Of a stretch of DNA of 64,000 nt, positions 17,240 to 24,742 are shown one piece after another (within the stretch, counting starts at the first letter, position 1; each line of letters opens with the position of its first letter). The notes under the pieces were generated by a model. The model ran no database searches and was not told the DNA's origin. It saw only the letters and a program-made list of their open reading frames with translations. The DNA is from JAKZRT01 sp965247915. GTDB lineage: Bacteria; Pseudomonadota; Alphaproteobacteria; Rhodobacterales; Rhodobacteraceae. The position numbers were made by a program, and so were the translations under genes. The stretch spans positions 3,348,001 through 3,412,000 of the forward strand of contig OZ252048.1 of NCBI GenBank assembly GCA_965247915.1, written 5' to 3'.

Positions 17240-18440
17240 TTGATCGGCCTTCTACGTTTCAGGCACGGTTCCTGGACCGTGCCGGGCGATGTGCGGGAGC
17301 TTTTGGACTTGGGGAAGTTGGTTTCGAGTGCTGTCGGGCAGGCTGGAGGGCCGGCACTCGGCCCTGATTGAGGTGGATCGGAGGGCGGGCGGTGGCTGGC
17401 GCCCGGCCTGCCGGGATCAGCCGCGTTGTCCGACGATGTCGCGGTAGTCGGCGGGTCGGAGGCGCGTGCCGATGCCGAGCAGGGTGTCGAAGGCCGTTGC
17501 GGTGTGGCGGCGGCGGTTCCAGCGGAACACGAACTCGTCGAGATAGCGGCGCAGATGGGCGTGGCGCAGGCCATGGAAGGTTCCGAGCGCCCAGCGCTTC
17601 AGGTTCGAGAACACACGATGGATCCACGTCAGCACGAGATTGGCGAGCGTTGCACCGACGACCTTGGGCTGGTGGTCGTGGTCGGGCAGGCCGCAATAAC
17701 CGCTCCAGCCATCGGTGATTACCCGCGCGCCCGGCGCCGAGGTCCCGGCAACGAAGGCATGAAGGCTGCGCGCGGAGAAATCCCCGATCGGCGCCAGCCG
17801 GATGCGACGTGGCTCGCCCTCGGGCGATAGCTCGACCGCGCCGGCAATGCGCATCTTGCCTTGCGGGCTGCGACCTTGCCCGCCTGCGGTCGGGTCTTTT
17901 ACGGTGCGGAACGGTAGGGTGGCCTCATCGATCTCGACCAGGTCCTCAAGCAGGCTGCGATCCGGATCGACCATGGCACGGCGCAGCTTGTGCAGCAGGA
18001 GCCAGGCACTCTTGTAACTGCCGAGCCCGAGCTGGGCCTGGAGTTGCAGGGCGGAGATACCGTTCGAGTGGCTGGTCACGATGTGAACGGCCATGAACCA
18101 GGTCTTCAGGGGCAAGTGGCTGCGGTGCATGATCGTGCCTGCGGTCACCGAAGTCTCCTTCCCGCAGGCCGCACATTCCCAGCTCGCCCGGCGACGCTTC
18201 AGTCCCCAGCCCCTGGCATGGCCGCAGGCGGGGCAGACGAAGCCGTCGGGCCAGCGCTTGGCTGCGAGATGCCGGGCGCAGGAGGCTTCATCGGGAAAGC
18301 GCGCCTCGAAGGCGGCGCGGGACATCGGGCGGTCGTATTTCCAGCGGCTGGGCATGACAGAACATTAGGCGAACATCCTGCCGATGGCAACCGCAAACCC
18401 AACATGTCGTCAAACCGGGTTCAGAGGGATAAGCCTCATC
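17240..18440 (-). mobile_element. IS1595-family insertion sequence (ends approximate)
   Basis: A transposase gene with flanks of about 100-180 bp. Weakly matching ends (GGCCTTC near 17247 and the complement of GGCTTAT near 18432) are the best candidates, but they are not convincing, and no 8-bp duplication was found. The hairpin GGCACGGT/ACCGTGCC at 17262-17283 lies downstream of the transposase and may help to end transcription. Confidence 0.45.
17417..18355 (-). CDS. IS1595-family (ISXO2-like) transposase
   Basis: A 312-aa DDE transposase. The N-terminal zinc ribbon has CPACGHARGWG and CAACGK, two CxxC pairs typical of the family. It is followed by the ISXO2-like DDE domain, with the first acidic residue in VEIDEATLPF, the second in VITDGWSGYCGL, and WIHRVFSNLKRWALGTFHG before RRYLDEFVFRWNRR. 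It appears intact. It sits between DUF4326 and the Xis stub, interrupting the phage-type element. A second, unrelated IS1595 member is found at 56165-57194. Confidence 0.85.
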   Translation of the reverse strand: MPSRWKYDRPMSRAAFEARFPDEASCARHLAAKRWPDGFVCPACGHARGWGLKRRRASWECAACGKETSVTAGTIMHRSHLPLKTWFMAVHIVTSHSNGISALQLQAQLGLGSYKSAWLLLHKLRRAMVDPDRSLLEDLVEIDEATLPFRTVKDPTAGGQGRSPQGKMRIAGAVELSPEGEPRRIRLAPIGDFSARSLHAFVAGTSAPGARVITDGWSGYCGLPDHDHQPKVVGATLANLVLTWIHRVFSNLKRWALGTFHGLRHAHLRRYLDEFVFRWNRRRHTATAFDTLLGIGTRLRPADYRDIVGQRG

Positions 18441-18501
18441 GATAAATATTGAGCGGCCTTAGGACTGGACAACAGGCGCGGCGGAAATTGGATAGTCGTT
18501 G

Positions 18502-18789
18502 TCATCGGTTCGCGAGCTCCAACAGCACATCGGCGTGGCAGGGCTGGTCAAGGCGACACCAACAGGCCAAGTCGCTTCCGCGAAGTTCGATTTTGACCCA
18601 CGCAAGCCAATCTTCCCCACGCGCCAATGCCCATCGTTTATAGAGATCGACGGCCTGCCGTCGCCCGGCCTGATTATCTTCCATCACCTCGAATGGGTTT
18701 CCCCAGTCCGACCGGCGATCGACAATCACTGCATCGGGATTATTTGTACGCCGCGGTCGTTGCCGCGTCATTTGAATGCGTTTAGGCAT
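18502..18789 (-). CDS. DUF4326 domain phage protein
   Basis: A 95-aa protein matching the DUF4326 pattern: RVVNR-type opening (DAVIVDRRSDWGNPF), then a YKRWAL stretch, then LRGSDLACWCRLDQPCHADVLLEL. The conserved CWC...CHAD motif is present, which could bind a metal or nucleotide. The family is common in phages and mobile elements and has no assigned function. It diverges from hicA with an 80-bp gap that holds the hicA promoter candidate. Confidence 0.8.
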   Translation of the reverse strand: MPKRIQMTRQRPRRTNNPDAVIVDRRSDWGNPFEVMEDNQAGRRQAVDLYKRWALARGEDWLAWVKIELRGSDLACWCRLDQPCHADVLLELANR

Positions 18790-18833
18790 GGCAACCGCCC
18801 CCGAAAATTGCGCATTTAATTACACACTTGGCC

Positions 18834-18870
18834 TTGACCGCAACTGCAATAATGTGTATATAAATACACA
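18834..18870 (+). promoter_or_regulatory. Candidate hicA promoter with palindromic operator over the -10 box and start codon
   Basis: TTGACC at 18834-18839 and TATATA at 18857-18862 are separated by 17 bp. The palindrome TGTGTAT-ATAA-ATACACA at 18853-18870 covers the -10 element and the A of the hicA ATG. No Shine-Dalgarno precedes ATG 18870. Initiation seven to eight bases after the -10 box would put the transcript start at or beside the ATG. HicB proteins usually autorepress, so this palindrome is the natural operator candidate. Confidence 0.45.
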
Positions 18871-19052
18871 TGAAACGGGACAGCAAAAGGATCGTCAAGC
18901 GGCTCAAGGCGGAAGGTTTCGAACTGATCTCGATCAAGGGGTCGCACCATAAATTCCGCAAAGGCGACAAGACGGTCATCGTCCCGCACCCGAAAAAAGA
19001 CCTGCCGAACGGGACGGCGCGGAGCATCGCGCGCCAAGCGGGTTGGATATAG
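18870..19052 (+). CDS. hicA: HicA mRNA-interferase toxin
   Basis: A 60-aa double-stranded-RNA-binding-fold toxin that cleaves mRNA independently of the ribosome. It shows the full family pattern: KRIVKRLKAEGFELISIKGSHHKF with the catalytic histidine in GSHH (H26), then VIVPHPKKDLPNGTARSIARQAG. Length is typical. It precedes its antitoxin hicB by 11 bp. The start has no visible ribosome-binding site but lies under a strong promoter-like element. Toxin-antitoxin pairs of this type stabilise phages and islands. Confidence 0.92.
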   Translation: MKRDSKRIVKRLKAEGFELISIKGSHHKFRKGDKTVIVPHPKKDLPNGTARSIARQAGWI

Positions 19053-19063
19053 GAGAAAACGAA

Positions 19064-19456
19064 ATGCGCATTTACGTTGGCGTTGTTCACAAGGATATGA
19101 ACTCGGCTTACGGCGTCCACTTTCCGGACGTGCCGGGGTGTTTTTCTGCGGCTGACACGTTTGAAGATGTGATCCCGAATGCCGTTGAGGCCCTGTCGCT
19201 CTTCTTTGAGGATGCAGAGGCGATCGAACCGCGCGACCTTTCGGCCATCAAAGATGTGGCGGCTGAGGATCTGCGCGAAGGTGCCACGCTGATTGCTGTG
19301 CCGCATGTGACCACGTCGCAAAAGCAGGAGCGGGTCAACATCAGCATGCAGCGCGGCATGCTCGAGGCGATCGACCAGAGCGCCAAGGCGCGAGGCCTGA
19401 CCCGATCGGCCTTTCTTGCCGAGGCTGCGCGCAATGAGATCGAGGGTCGACACTAA
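19064..19456 (+). CDS. hicB: HicB antitoxin
   Basis: A 130-aa antitoxin that blocks HicA and represses the operon. The N-terminal RNase-H-like partial fold reads YGVHFPDVPGCFSAADTFEDV. The C-terminal half, RVNISMQRGMLEAIDQSAK, is a ribbon-helix-helix (Arc-type) DNA-binding segment, so the operator should be a short inverted repeat such as the one over the hicA start. ATG 19064 follows AGGAG at 19051-19055 and is preferred over an in-frame upstream codon that overlaps hicA. Confidence 0.9.
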   Translation: MRIYVGVVHKDMNSAYGVHFPDVPGCFSAADTFEDVIPNAVEALSLFFEDAEAIEPRDLSAIKDVAAEDLREGATLIAVPHVTTSQKQERVNISMQRGMLEAIDQSAKARGLTRSAFLAEAARNEIEGRH

Positions 19457-19464
19457 GAGCGTGG

Positions 19465-20367
19465 TCATTCCGGCATCTCCCGCACCATCAGATCGTCGGG
19501 GATCGGGGCCTTGCGCGCCATCTGTTTCATGAAAAACGCGGTCCCGGCGTCTGCGCATTGGCTTTGGATCGATCTTGCCCAGTCGGGGTTCATGTCGCGG
19601 GCCTTGGGACCGGTTTCACCACCGACGATGATCCAGCCGAGTTGTCCGCTAGCGGCCCATTCTTTGCCGGGTGCTTCCAACCAGGTTTCCCGGCCTGTCA
19701 AAGCGTTTCGATTACCGCAAATGTCGTTTCCGCCGAACTCCATTCTCGTAAAGTTCACGGGCCCCAACAACGGCTCTGCACTTACGAACCGCACGGCGGC
19801 TGGCGTGTTCAACAAATGAGGGATGCGCTCGTTGGCTGTGGCCTGATTTTCGACCGATGTGCCGATCCAGACGTTTGGAAGGGGCCAGCCCCGATCAGTC
19901 GGCTGCCTGTAACGATACTTGAGTTTGTCGGCGGCATTTTGAATGTCGAGGTGACGGCCCGCATCAATCACCAGTCGGAGATATACCCGTCCCCGCTCAG
20001 GCCGCTTTGTCAGCACCTGAAACGTATGCTGCGGACAAAGCGCCATGACGGCAAACACCCGGTCGATCCATTCATCCGGCACATTCTCATGGAACAAATC
20101 ACCGTGCGCACAGACGAAGATCATCCGGGGCTTGCGCCAGCGCAGCGGCTGATCCAACCATTGCTCGTTGAACCGGACCTCGCCCGTGAACTTTGCTTCG
20201 CCTGCGGCGTTGAGGCGTGCAAGCCCCCCGCGGCTCGGGTGATGTTTCAAACGGGTTGCGGCCAGGCGCGCAGCATAGCAGTGGCGACACCCGTCGCTGA
20301 CCAGCGTGCAACCGGTGATCGGGTTCCATGTGGCATCGGTCCATTCGATTTTGGTTGTATCAGCCAT
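19465..20367 (-). CDS. DUF5131 (phage Gp37/Gp68 family) protein
   Basis: A 300-aa phage-type protein with the family opening IEWTDATWNPITGC and a cysteine triad C20, C27 and C30 (CX6CX2C, in GCTLVSDGCRHCYA), which recalls iron-sulfur or radical-SAM-like enzymes. Later motifs are WRKPRMIFVCAHGDLFHENV, FQVLTKRPER and GGETGPKARDM. Its biochemical role is not established. It converges on hicB with an 8-bp gap and is the last gene of the overlapped minus-strand phage operon that begins near 23.6 kb. Confidence 0.85.
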   Translation of the reverse strand: MADTTKIEWTDATWNPITGCTLVSDGCRHCYAARLAATRLKHHPSRGGLARLNAAGEAKFTGEVRFNEQWLDQPLRWRKPRMIFVCAHGDLFHENVPDEWIDRVFAVMALCPQHTFQVLTKRPERGRVYLRLVIDAGRHLDIQNAADKLKYRYRQPTDRGWPLPNVWIGTSVENQATANERIPHLLNTPAAVRFVSAEPLLGPVNFTRMEFGGNDICGNRNALTGRETWLEAPGKEWAASGQLGWIIVGGETGPKARDMNPDWARSIQSQCADAGTAFFMKQMARKAPIPDDLMVREMPE

Positions 20368-20491
20368 GCGCGGCTTTCGCGTATTCGTAGGCCTGGTTCA
20401 GCACGTATTTCATGGGCTCGTCGGCCTCAATCGGCGCAAACTGAAGGCCGCCAAGATCAATTATCTCGGTGTTTTTGGCCTTGTCTGCCAT
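20360..20491 (-). CDS. Small phage-type protein, 43 aa
   Basis: ATG 20491 opens a 43-codon frame (MADKAKNTEIIDLGGLQFAP to YEYAKAAHG) and the stop at 20360-20362 overlaps the next gene's start. It begins on the last base of the preceding gene's stop codon (TGATG), so it is sandwiched by start-stop overlaps on both sides, which is good evidence that it is translated. No family recognised. Confidence 0.6.
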   Translation of the reverse strand: MADKAKNTEIIDLGGLQFAPIEADEPMKYVLNQAYEYAKAAHG

Positions 20492-20802
20492 CACCCCGCC
20501 CCCGCCAGCCGGTCTTTCGCGGCCGCCTGCCAGTTTCTGAGCAAAGCGTACGGCGTGCCGGTGCTGGTGGCGCTGACCATCAGAAACGAAAGTTCGATCG
20601 CGGCGTTTTCACCGATCGGTTTTACCCGGGCGCCCGCGGCAACGATCCGGTCCAGTAAACGTGAGGCGGCGAGGCGAGGTAAAAACTCGCCTGGGTCGGC
20701 GAGTGCGGCATCGATCCGGCAGATATAGGCCTCGAGGTCCAGCGCGTAGCGCGGGTCGATCTGGATGGCGTCAAGCATTTTCTTGGTATCGTTCTGCGGC
20801 AC
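20491..20802 (-). CDS. Hypothetical phage-type protein, 103 aa
   Basis: A 103-aa mostly helical protein (MPQNDTKKMLDAIQIDPRYA). No motif recognised. It overlaps the sulfotransferase-like gene by 32 bp and shares one base with the small gene downstream, so it is embedded in the overlapped operon. Low cysteine content and absence of a signal peptide suggest a cytoplasmic product. Confidence 0.55.
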   Translation of the reverse strand: MPQNDTKKMLDAIQIDPRYALDLEAYICRIDAALADPGEFLPRLAASRLLDRIVAAGARVKPIGENAAIELSFLMVSATSTGTPYALLRNWQAAAKDRLAGAG

Positions 20803-21367
20803 CTTCGATGAGCGCGGCTTCTATTTCCATCCCGGCCGCACAGATTGCGCTCCGAGGGATCACTTGGTCTGCAGCAGCATCGACATTCAATTTCCCAATC
20901 TCGGTAGCGAATTCGGCCAGAATGTTTGCGGCGCCGGTGGGGTTGGCGAGTATGCCTTCGAACGACAAGACCGTCACCGGACCGAAATCGGAAACAATTT
21001 TGAGCGCATTTGGTCTGTCGTCTCGAAGGGATTTCGCCAGCTTCCTGCGCCCCTGCCGACCAATGTGAATACCGTTGAACATACGGAGCATTTTTGCTTG
21101 GCTTTTGGCCTGCTGACCGGCGTTTCTATCTAGCCAGAGGACACGACCGAATTGGCGGCGTGGCAGGCGTTCACACGTCGGGTCGATGTATTTCATTGCG
21201 TGACCTGATCGTGCCTCGATCCAAGGCACAGAAAAATCCAAAATTCCAAGTTGTTTGGGCTCAAACGCGGGAGCCTGGCCCATCACCGAAATGCCACCAG
21301 CGTGCAGCATGTTCATAACCAAGCTTGTCCCGCACCTTCCGAAACCAGCAACGATGCAAATGGTCAT
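20771..21367 (-). CDS. Sulfotransferase-like P-loop protein
   Basis: A 198-aa protein starting MTICIVAGFGRCGTSLVMNM. The GFGRCGTSL loop is the 5'-phosphosulfate-binding motif of PAPS-dependent sulfotransferases, and the segment VLSFEGILANP resembles the second part of such folds, although the second PAPS motif is weak. Phages sometimes carry such genes to modify hosts or small molecules. ATG 21367 overlaps the stop of a 34-codon gene upstream. Substrate unknown; another P-loop kinase-like activity cannot be excluded. Confidence 0.6.
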   Translation of the reverse strand: MTICIVAGFGRCGTSLVMNMLHAGGISVMGQAPAFEPKQLGILDFSVPWIEARSGHAMKYIDPTCERLPRRQFGRVLWLDRNAGQQAKSQAKMLRMFNGIHIGRQGRRKLAKSLRDDRPNALKIVSDFGPVTVLSFEGILANPTGAANILAEFATEIGKLNVDAAADQVIPRSAICAAGMEIEAALIEGAAERYQENA

Positions 21368-21468
21368 TTATGGCTCCCCGTCTCTGGCATTTCGCGCGCC
21401 CTGTCATGGAAGTCGTGTATCGTGGCGAGATACGCGGGGTCTCTCGTTATGCGTTCATGCCGGCTCAC
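21364..21468 (-). CDS. Small overlapped frame, 34 aa
   Basis: GTG 21468 lies inside the 3' end of the ninB gene, and the frame (start MSRHERITRD, end MPETGSHK) stops at TGA 21364-21366, overlapping the ATG of the sulfotransferase-like gene. The stop-start overlap suits translational coupling. Composition is charged and helical; no family recognised. It could also be just a coupling leader. Confidence 0.4.
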   Translation of the reverse strand: MSRHERITRDPAYLATIHDFHDRAREMPETGSHK

Positions 21469-21835
21469 TGAATTTCACCCCGCGTTCGGTGCCCCAAGCA
21501 TCCATGAAATCCATGAGTTCGGTCATCTGTTCCTTGTTCAACTTTGAAGACCGAAACCCCGCCGGAAACGGTTCGCCGTTCAGCCCCGGCATGAAATGGA
21601 CCTCGTGATTGCAGGCATGCATGAAAAGGTCTTTCCATTGCTCCGGTGTGTACTTTCTGCCGTTGTGTTCAAGCTGTTGAGCAACGTCTGTAAGCATTGC
21701 CCACATGCGGGAATTTTGGGGGATTGATCGACCGGGCTTCTTGAACGTGACAACTGTGTTGGCTGGCGCGATTTCCGCCCAGTGCCGCACAAGCGCCCGG
21801 TCGTGGGGTGTTGATATGAGAACGGTTGCGGGCAC
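21455..21835 (-). CDS. ninB: NinB-family phage recombination protein
   Basis: A 126-aa protein of the NinB (Orf) superfamily, which in phage lambda binds single-stranded DNA and SSB and can stand in for RecFOR in phage recombination. The family stretch GRSIPQNSRMWAMLTDVA is followed by HNGRKYTPEQWKDLFMHA and FPAGFRSSKLNKEQM. GTG 21835 shares a base with the stop of the SSB-like gene (TAGTG), so the two are coupled, in keeping with their joint role in DNA transactions. Confidence 0.85.
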   Translation of the reverse strand: MPATVLISTPHDRALVRHWAEIAPANTVVTFKKPGRSIPQNSRMWAMLTDVAQQLEHNGRKYTPEQWKDLFMHACNHEVHFMPGLNGEPFPAGFRSSKLNKEQMTELMDFMDAWGTERGVKFSEPA

Positions 21836-22481
21836 TAGAACGGGATACTATCTCCGCCACCAAACGGGTCATCCGTCTCGGGGTTTTCTGCCTGTCCGTT
21901 TGACGACCCGGAAGGTGCGGCGAATAGCTCTTGGTATTCAGGTGACCGCGTAATCGTGCCCTGAAGCCCCTCGGACAGGTTGTCGAAAACCAGTTGGTCG
22001 AAGTTACTGAGGTCCAGAAAGATAAATTCGCCCTCCGGTTTCGACCATGCTCCCTTCCCACCAGGGGGCAGCAGAATGGCCTGCATATTAGCGTAGGTTT
22101 TGCCGTCCTTATGCTCGTGTGCAATCTGAATAAGCGCGCCAACCCCCAGAAGGGTTTTCATGTCGAAAGTCTGGTATTCTTCCTCAGTGAAAGCGCGCCC
22201 ACGCCAGCTTTCCAGGCGCTGCCGCATGATTGCATTCTCGTGCAAGAAAAGGTCATTCGCTCAAAGTGAACGACCGGACCCTCGTTTACCTGGCCGTCTT
22301 TTTCCCACGAAACGCGCTCACTTGGAATCTCCCAGCCGAAAAGCATCTTGTGTTTGGGGCTGGGATACATTTGTGAACCAGGCTGGGTTCCAAGGTCTAT
22401 AAGCCTTGTAAGTACTGCCATATGTTGGCCTGCGGGGGTGGGGGTAAAGTCGCCCCCGGAACTTGGGTCTGGAAGTTTCAT
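21835..22481 (-). pseudogene. Phage single-strand-binding-like protein, one frameshift
   Basis: Read across one shift, this is a protein of about 215 aa opening MKLPDPSSGGDFTPTPAGQ. The frame moves at a run of four T residues near 22248 (VVHFERMTF to LHENAIMRQRLESW). The central part matches phage proteins with an oligonucleotide-binding-like beta fold found with recombinases. The C-terminus, DDPFGGGDSIPF, is an acidic tip ending in I-P-F as in bacterial SSB, which recruits partner proteins. The neighbour NinB is known to engage SSB. The shift in a homopolymer could be real decay or a read error. Confidence 0.6.
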
Positions 22482-22509
22482 TGGTTCAATCCTTCAGTGA
22501 TATAGTGGG

Positions 22510-23199
22510 TCAAACGGCGCGTTTTTCCTTGCGGATTATCACACCATCAATGTCACGCCGTCCTTCGCGGACGGCGCGGGCGACATATCCCTCCATGAAT
22601 TCCATCACGGCGGGCTTGTCGTTTCGGACGATCCAGTTGATGCAGGCTTTCGGATCGACAATTTCCGGAACAGTGAACGTGCGCAGGCCGGTTACCTTTT
22701 CGACGGCCTGTGCGGCGCGTTCCATTTCACGAGCTCGTGCGGCCAGATCGTCGGCCTCGCGCCGTTCTTCGATATTGCCCATGTCGGCCTGATTTTTCGC
22801 GGCCCCGGCTTCACGGGCCTTGTTATCCGCTTCGTCCCGCAAGCGCCGCGCTTCTGCGGCTTTTTCAGCGGCCAGCCTGGTTTTGAACTTGCCGACGATT
22901 GTGGTCAGCCCGGACTTCATTCGCCCGAAGTCGTCAAGCAACGGTTTCCATTCTGCGACCACTGCATCGCCAGCTTCCTTGTGGGGGCGATAAGCGGTTT
23001 CCTTGGCGGCTTTCGCCTCTTTCTCCGCGTCCTTGACGCCCTTCAAAAGAGCATCGACAGATTTCATCTGGTCTTCGGTTTCGACCGCGTAGCCGCCCAG
23101 CCAGTTTTCGACCTCAAGGATCAAGTCGGAATACTCACTCTTGATGGACGCAGGATCGGGGGGCGGCTGGTTGTGGCCGATTGCTGCAAGTTCGTTCAT
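22510..23199 (-). CDS. Coiled-coil phage protein, 229 aa
   Basis: The start is set at ATG 23199, behind AAGGAGA, with the opening MNELAAIGHNQPPPDPASIK. Residues of about 60-150 are strongly charged and alanine-rich (KDAEKEAKAAKETAYRPHKE and similar), predicting a long coiled coil. The C-terminus has a globular segment with FTVPEIVDPKACINWIV. Similar proteins in phage recombination modules lie near SSB-like and RecT/NinB genes; the role is unknown. It is the long member of the overlapped phage operon and lies 28 bp upstream of the SSB-like gene. Confidence 0.6.
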   Translation of the reverse strand: MNELAAIGHNQPPPDPASIKSEYSDLILEVENWLGGYAVETEDQMKSVDALLKGVKDAEKEAKAAKETAYRPHKEAGDAVVAEWKPLLDDFGRMKSGLTTIVGKFKTRLAAEKAAEARRLRDEADNKAREAGAAKNQADMGNIEERREADDLAARAREMERAAQAVEKVTGLRTFTVPEIVDPKACINWIVRNDKPAVMEFMEGYVARAVREGRRDIDGVIIRKEKRAV

Positions 23200-23285
23200 C
23201 TGCTGTCTCCTTTTGTGCGAAGCGCGGGTTCCTGATTTCAGCTGCCGGTTACGTCCCCCGGTCCAGCCCACGCCTCGCGTCCCCG

Positions 23286-23477
23286 TTATGGGGATTGGTT
23301 CAATCGTACTTCGTTCCAGTTGTGCATCACGCCGTAAGTCGCCGATCCGGCAATCACGGAAATGCCCAGAGCGAGGCACGTCAGCGCCAGCCATTTCTTC
23401 CAGCGGACCGGTTCAAAATCACGCGGTGTGAAGTCTTCCATGGCTGCGTCTATGGGGAGGCGGGGGAAGTGTCTCAT
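23286..23477 (-). CDS. Small single-pass membrane protein, 63 aa
   Basis: A short frame with a cationic patch (VRWKKW) then one hydrophobic helix (LALTCLALGISVIAG) and a short polar tail. A second in-frame ATG twelve codons in is also possible. Nothing identifies its function; small membrane proteins are frequent in phage early operons. It lies 86 bp upstream of the coiled-coil gene on the same strand. Confidence 0.4.
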   Translation of the reverse strand: MRHFPRLPIDAAMEDFTPRDFEPVRWKKWLALTCLALGISVIAGSATYGVMHNWNEVRLNQSP

Positions 23478-23488
23478 GGGGGCGGCCC

Positions 23489-23629
23489 TTATCTCAAAAG
23501 CGCGGCGGACTTGCCTTGTTCCAGCGCCGTTCTCACTGCGCCCACAAAGGCGTAAATGTTCCGCTTCGCGTTTTCGGCGATTTCATCTGCGCACAGGTCA
23601 AGCATTCGGCGCATTGTGTCCGTCGTCAT
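23489..23629 (-). CDS. Small phage-type protein, 46 aa
   Basis: ATG 23629 opens a 46-codon frame (start MTTDTMRRMLDLCADEI, end QGKSAALLR) ending at TAA 23489-23491, 11 bp ahead of the next gene. It is helical and charged and has no recognised family. The IS3-type element ends about 25 bp upstream of its start, so its own promoter may have been displaced. Confidence 0.45.
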   Translation of the reverse strand: MTTDTMRRMLDLCADEIAENAKRNIYAFVGAVRTALEQGKSAALLR

Positions 23630-23689
23630 ATAAAATGGGACATCAGAGCGGTTTGAGTTTTGGAGGCTCTGGTTCGTTTGTGTGATTGA

Positions 23690-24742
23690 TTATGCCGCGA
23701 GTTTTTGATGTTGCAAGCGGCGTTGTCGGATTGTCAGTTTCTTGATCTTTTCCCTTTCTCTGATGATGGCCTTGCCGCGCCCGAAGTAGACGTCGGCGGG
23801 TGTGACGTTGTTCAGGCTCTCGTGGTAGCGCTGGTTGTTGTAGTAATCGACGAAGGCCCCGATCTGGCGTTTAAGATCGCCGGGCAGATAGTAGTTTTCC
23901 AGCAAAACCCGGTTCTTCATCGTCTGATGCCAGCGCTCGATCTTCCCCTGGGTTTGCGGATGGAACGGCGCACCGCGAACGTGGTCCATCTGTCGATCCT
24001 CGAGCCATTCGGCCAGGTCGCCAGAGATGTAGCAAGAGCCGTTATCGCTCAGCAGACGGGGCTTGTGTCTCACAACCGCCTGATCACAACCTGACGCCGC
24101 CAGGGCCAGCTCAATCGTCGCCGCCACGTCCTCGGCCCGCATGTTTGTGCAGAGCTTCCAGGCGATGATGTAGCGGCTGTAATCGTCCAGGATCGTGCTG
24201 AGATAATACCAACCCCAGCCAATGATCCTGAAGTAGGTGAAGTCGGTTTGCCACATCTGGTTGATAGCGGTGGTTTTGTCCGTGAACTCGTCGGCAGCTT
24301 TGATCACAACATAGTCGGGCGCGGTGATCAGATCAGCTTCCTTCAGAAAGCGGTAAACCGATGATTCAGAGATAAAATACTGCTTCTCATCGGTATACTT
24401 TACCGCCAGTTCCCGGGTCGTCAGCGCCTCGTGCTCCAGTGCAAATTCAATCAGATCGTCTCGCCGATCTTGGGGAATGCGGTTCCAGACCGACTTTGGG
24501 CAGGGTGAGCGATCCGCCAGGGCGTCAAAGCCGCCTTCGACATAGCGGTCATACCATCGGTAGAATGTGGTGCGCGGAATGCCCAGCATATCCAAGGTTT
24601 GCTTCGCAGGCAGATGGGACCCCTCAACGGTGCGGATGATTTCCAACTTCTCTGACGCTGGATACCTCATTCCTCGTATCCCCCATCCCCTGTCATGCTT
24701 TTTTTGAGCAGACGGTTTTCCAGGATCAGGTCGGCCACACAT
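23690..24742 (-). CDS. IS3-family transposase OrfB (rve integrase domain)
   Basis: The catalytic frame of the element. An HTH part (LDMLGIPRTTFYRWYDRYVEGG) precedes the rve DDE domain: Asp in MWQTDFTYF, Asp in LLSDNGSCY, Glu in TQGKIERWHQTMKN. It is made as an OrfAB fusion by a -1 frameshift on seven A residues of the coding strand (24699-24705), since orfA reads LLKKSMT and orfB reads KKHDRGWG across the same bases. The frame overlaps orfA by 76 bp. It appears intact. Confidence 0.85.
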   Translation of the reverse strand: MCGRPDPGKPSAQKKHDRGWGIRGMRYPASEKLEIIRTVEGSHLPAKQTLDMLGIPRTTFYRWYDRYVEGGFDALADRSPCPKSVWNRIPQDRRDDLIEFALEHEALTTRELAVKYTDEKQYFISESSVYRFLKEADLITAPDYVVIKAADEFTDKTTAINQMWQTDFTYFRIIGWGWYYLSTILDDYSRYIIAWKLCTNMRAEDVAATIELALAASGCDQAVVRHKPRLLSDNGSCYISGDLAEWLEDRQMDHVRGAPFHPQTQGKIERWHQTMKNRVLLENYYLPGDLKRQIGAFVDYYNNQRYHESLNNVTPADVYFGRGKAIIREREKIKKLTIRQRRLQHQKLAA

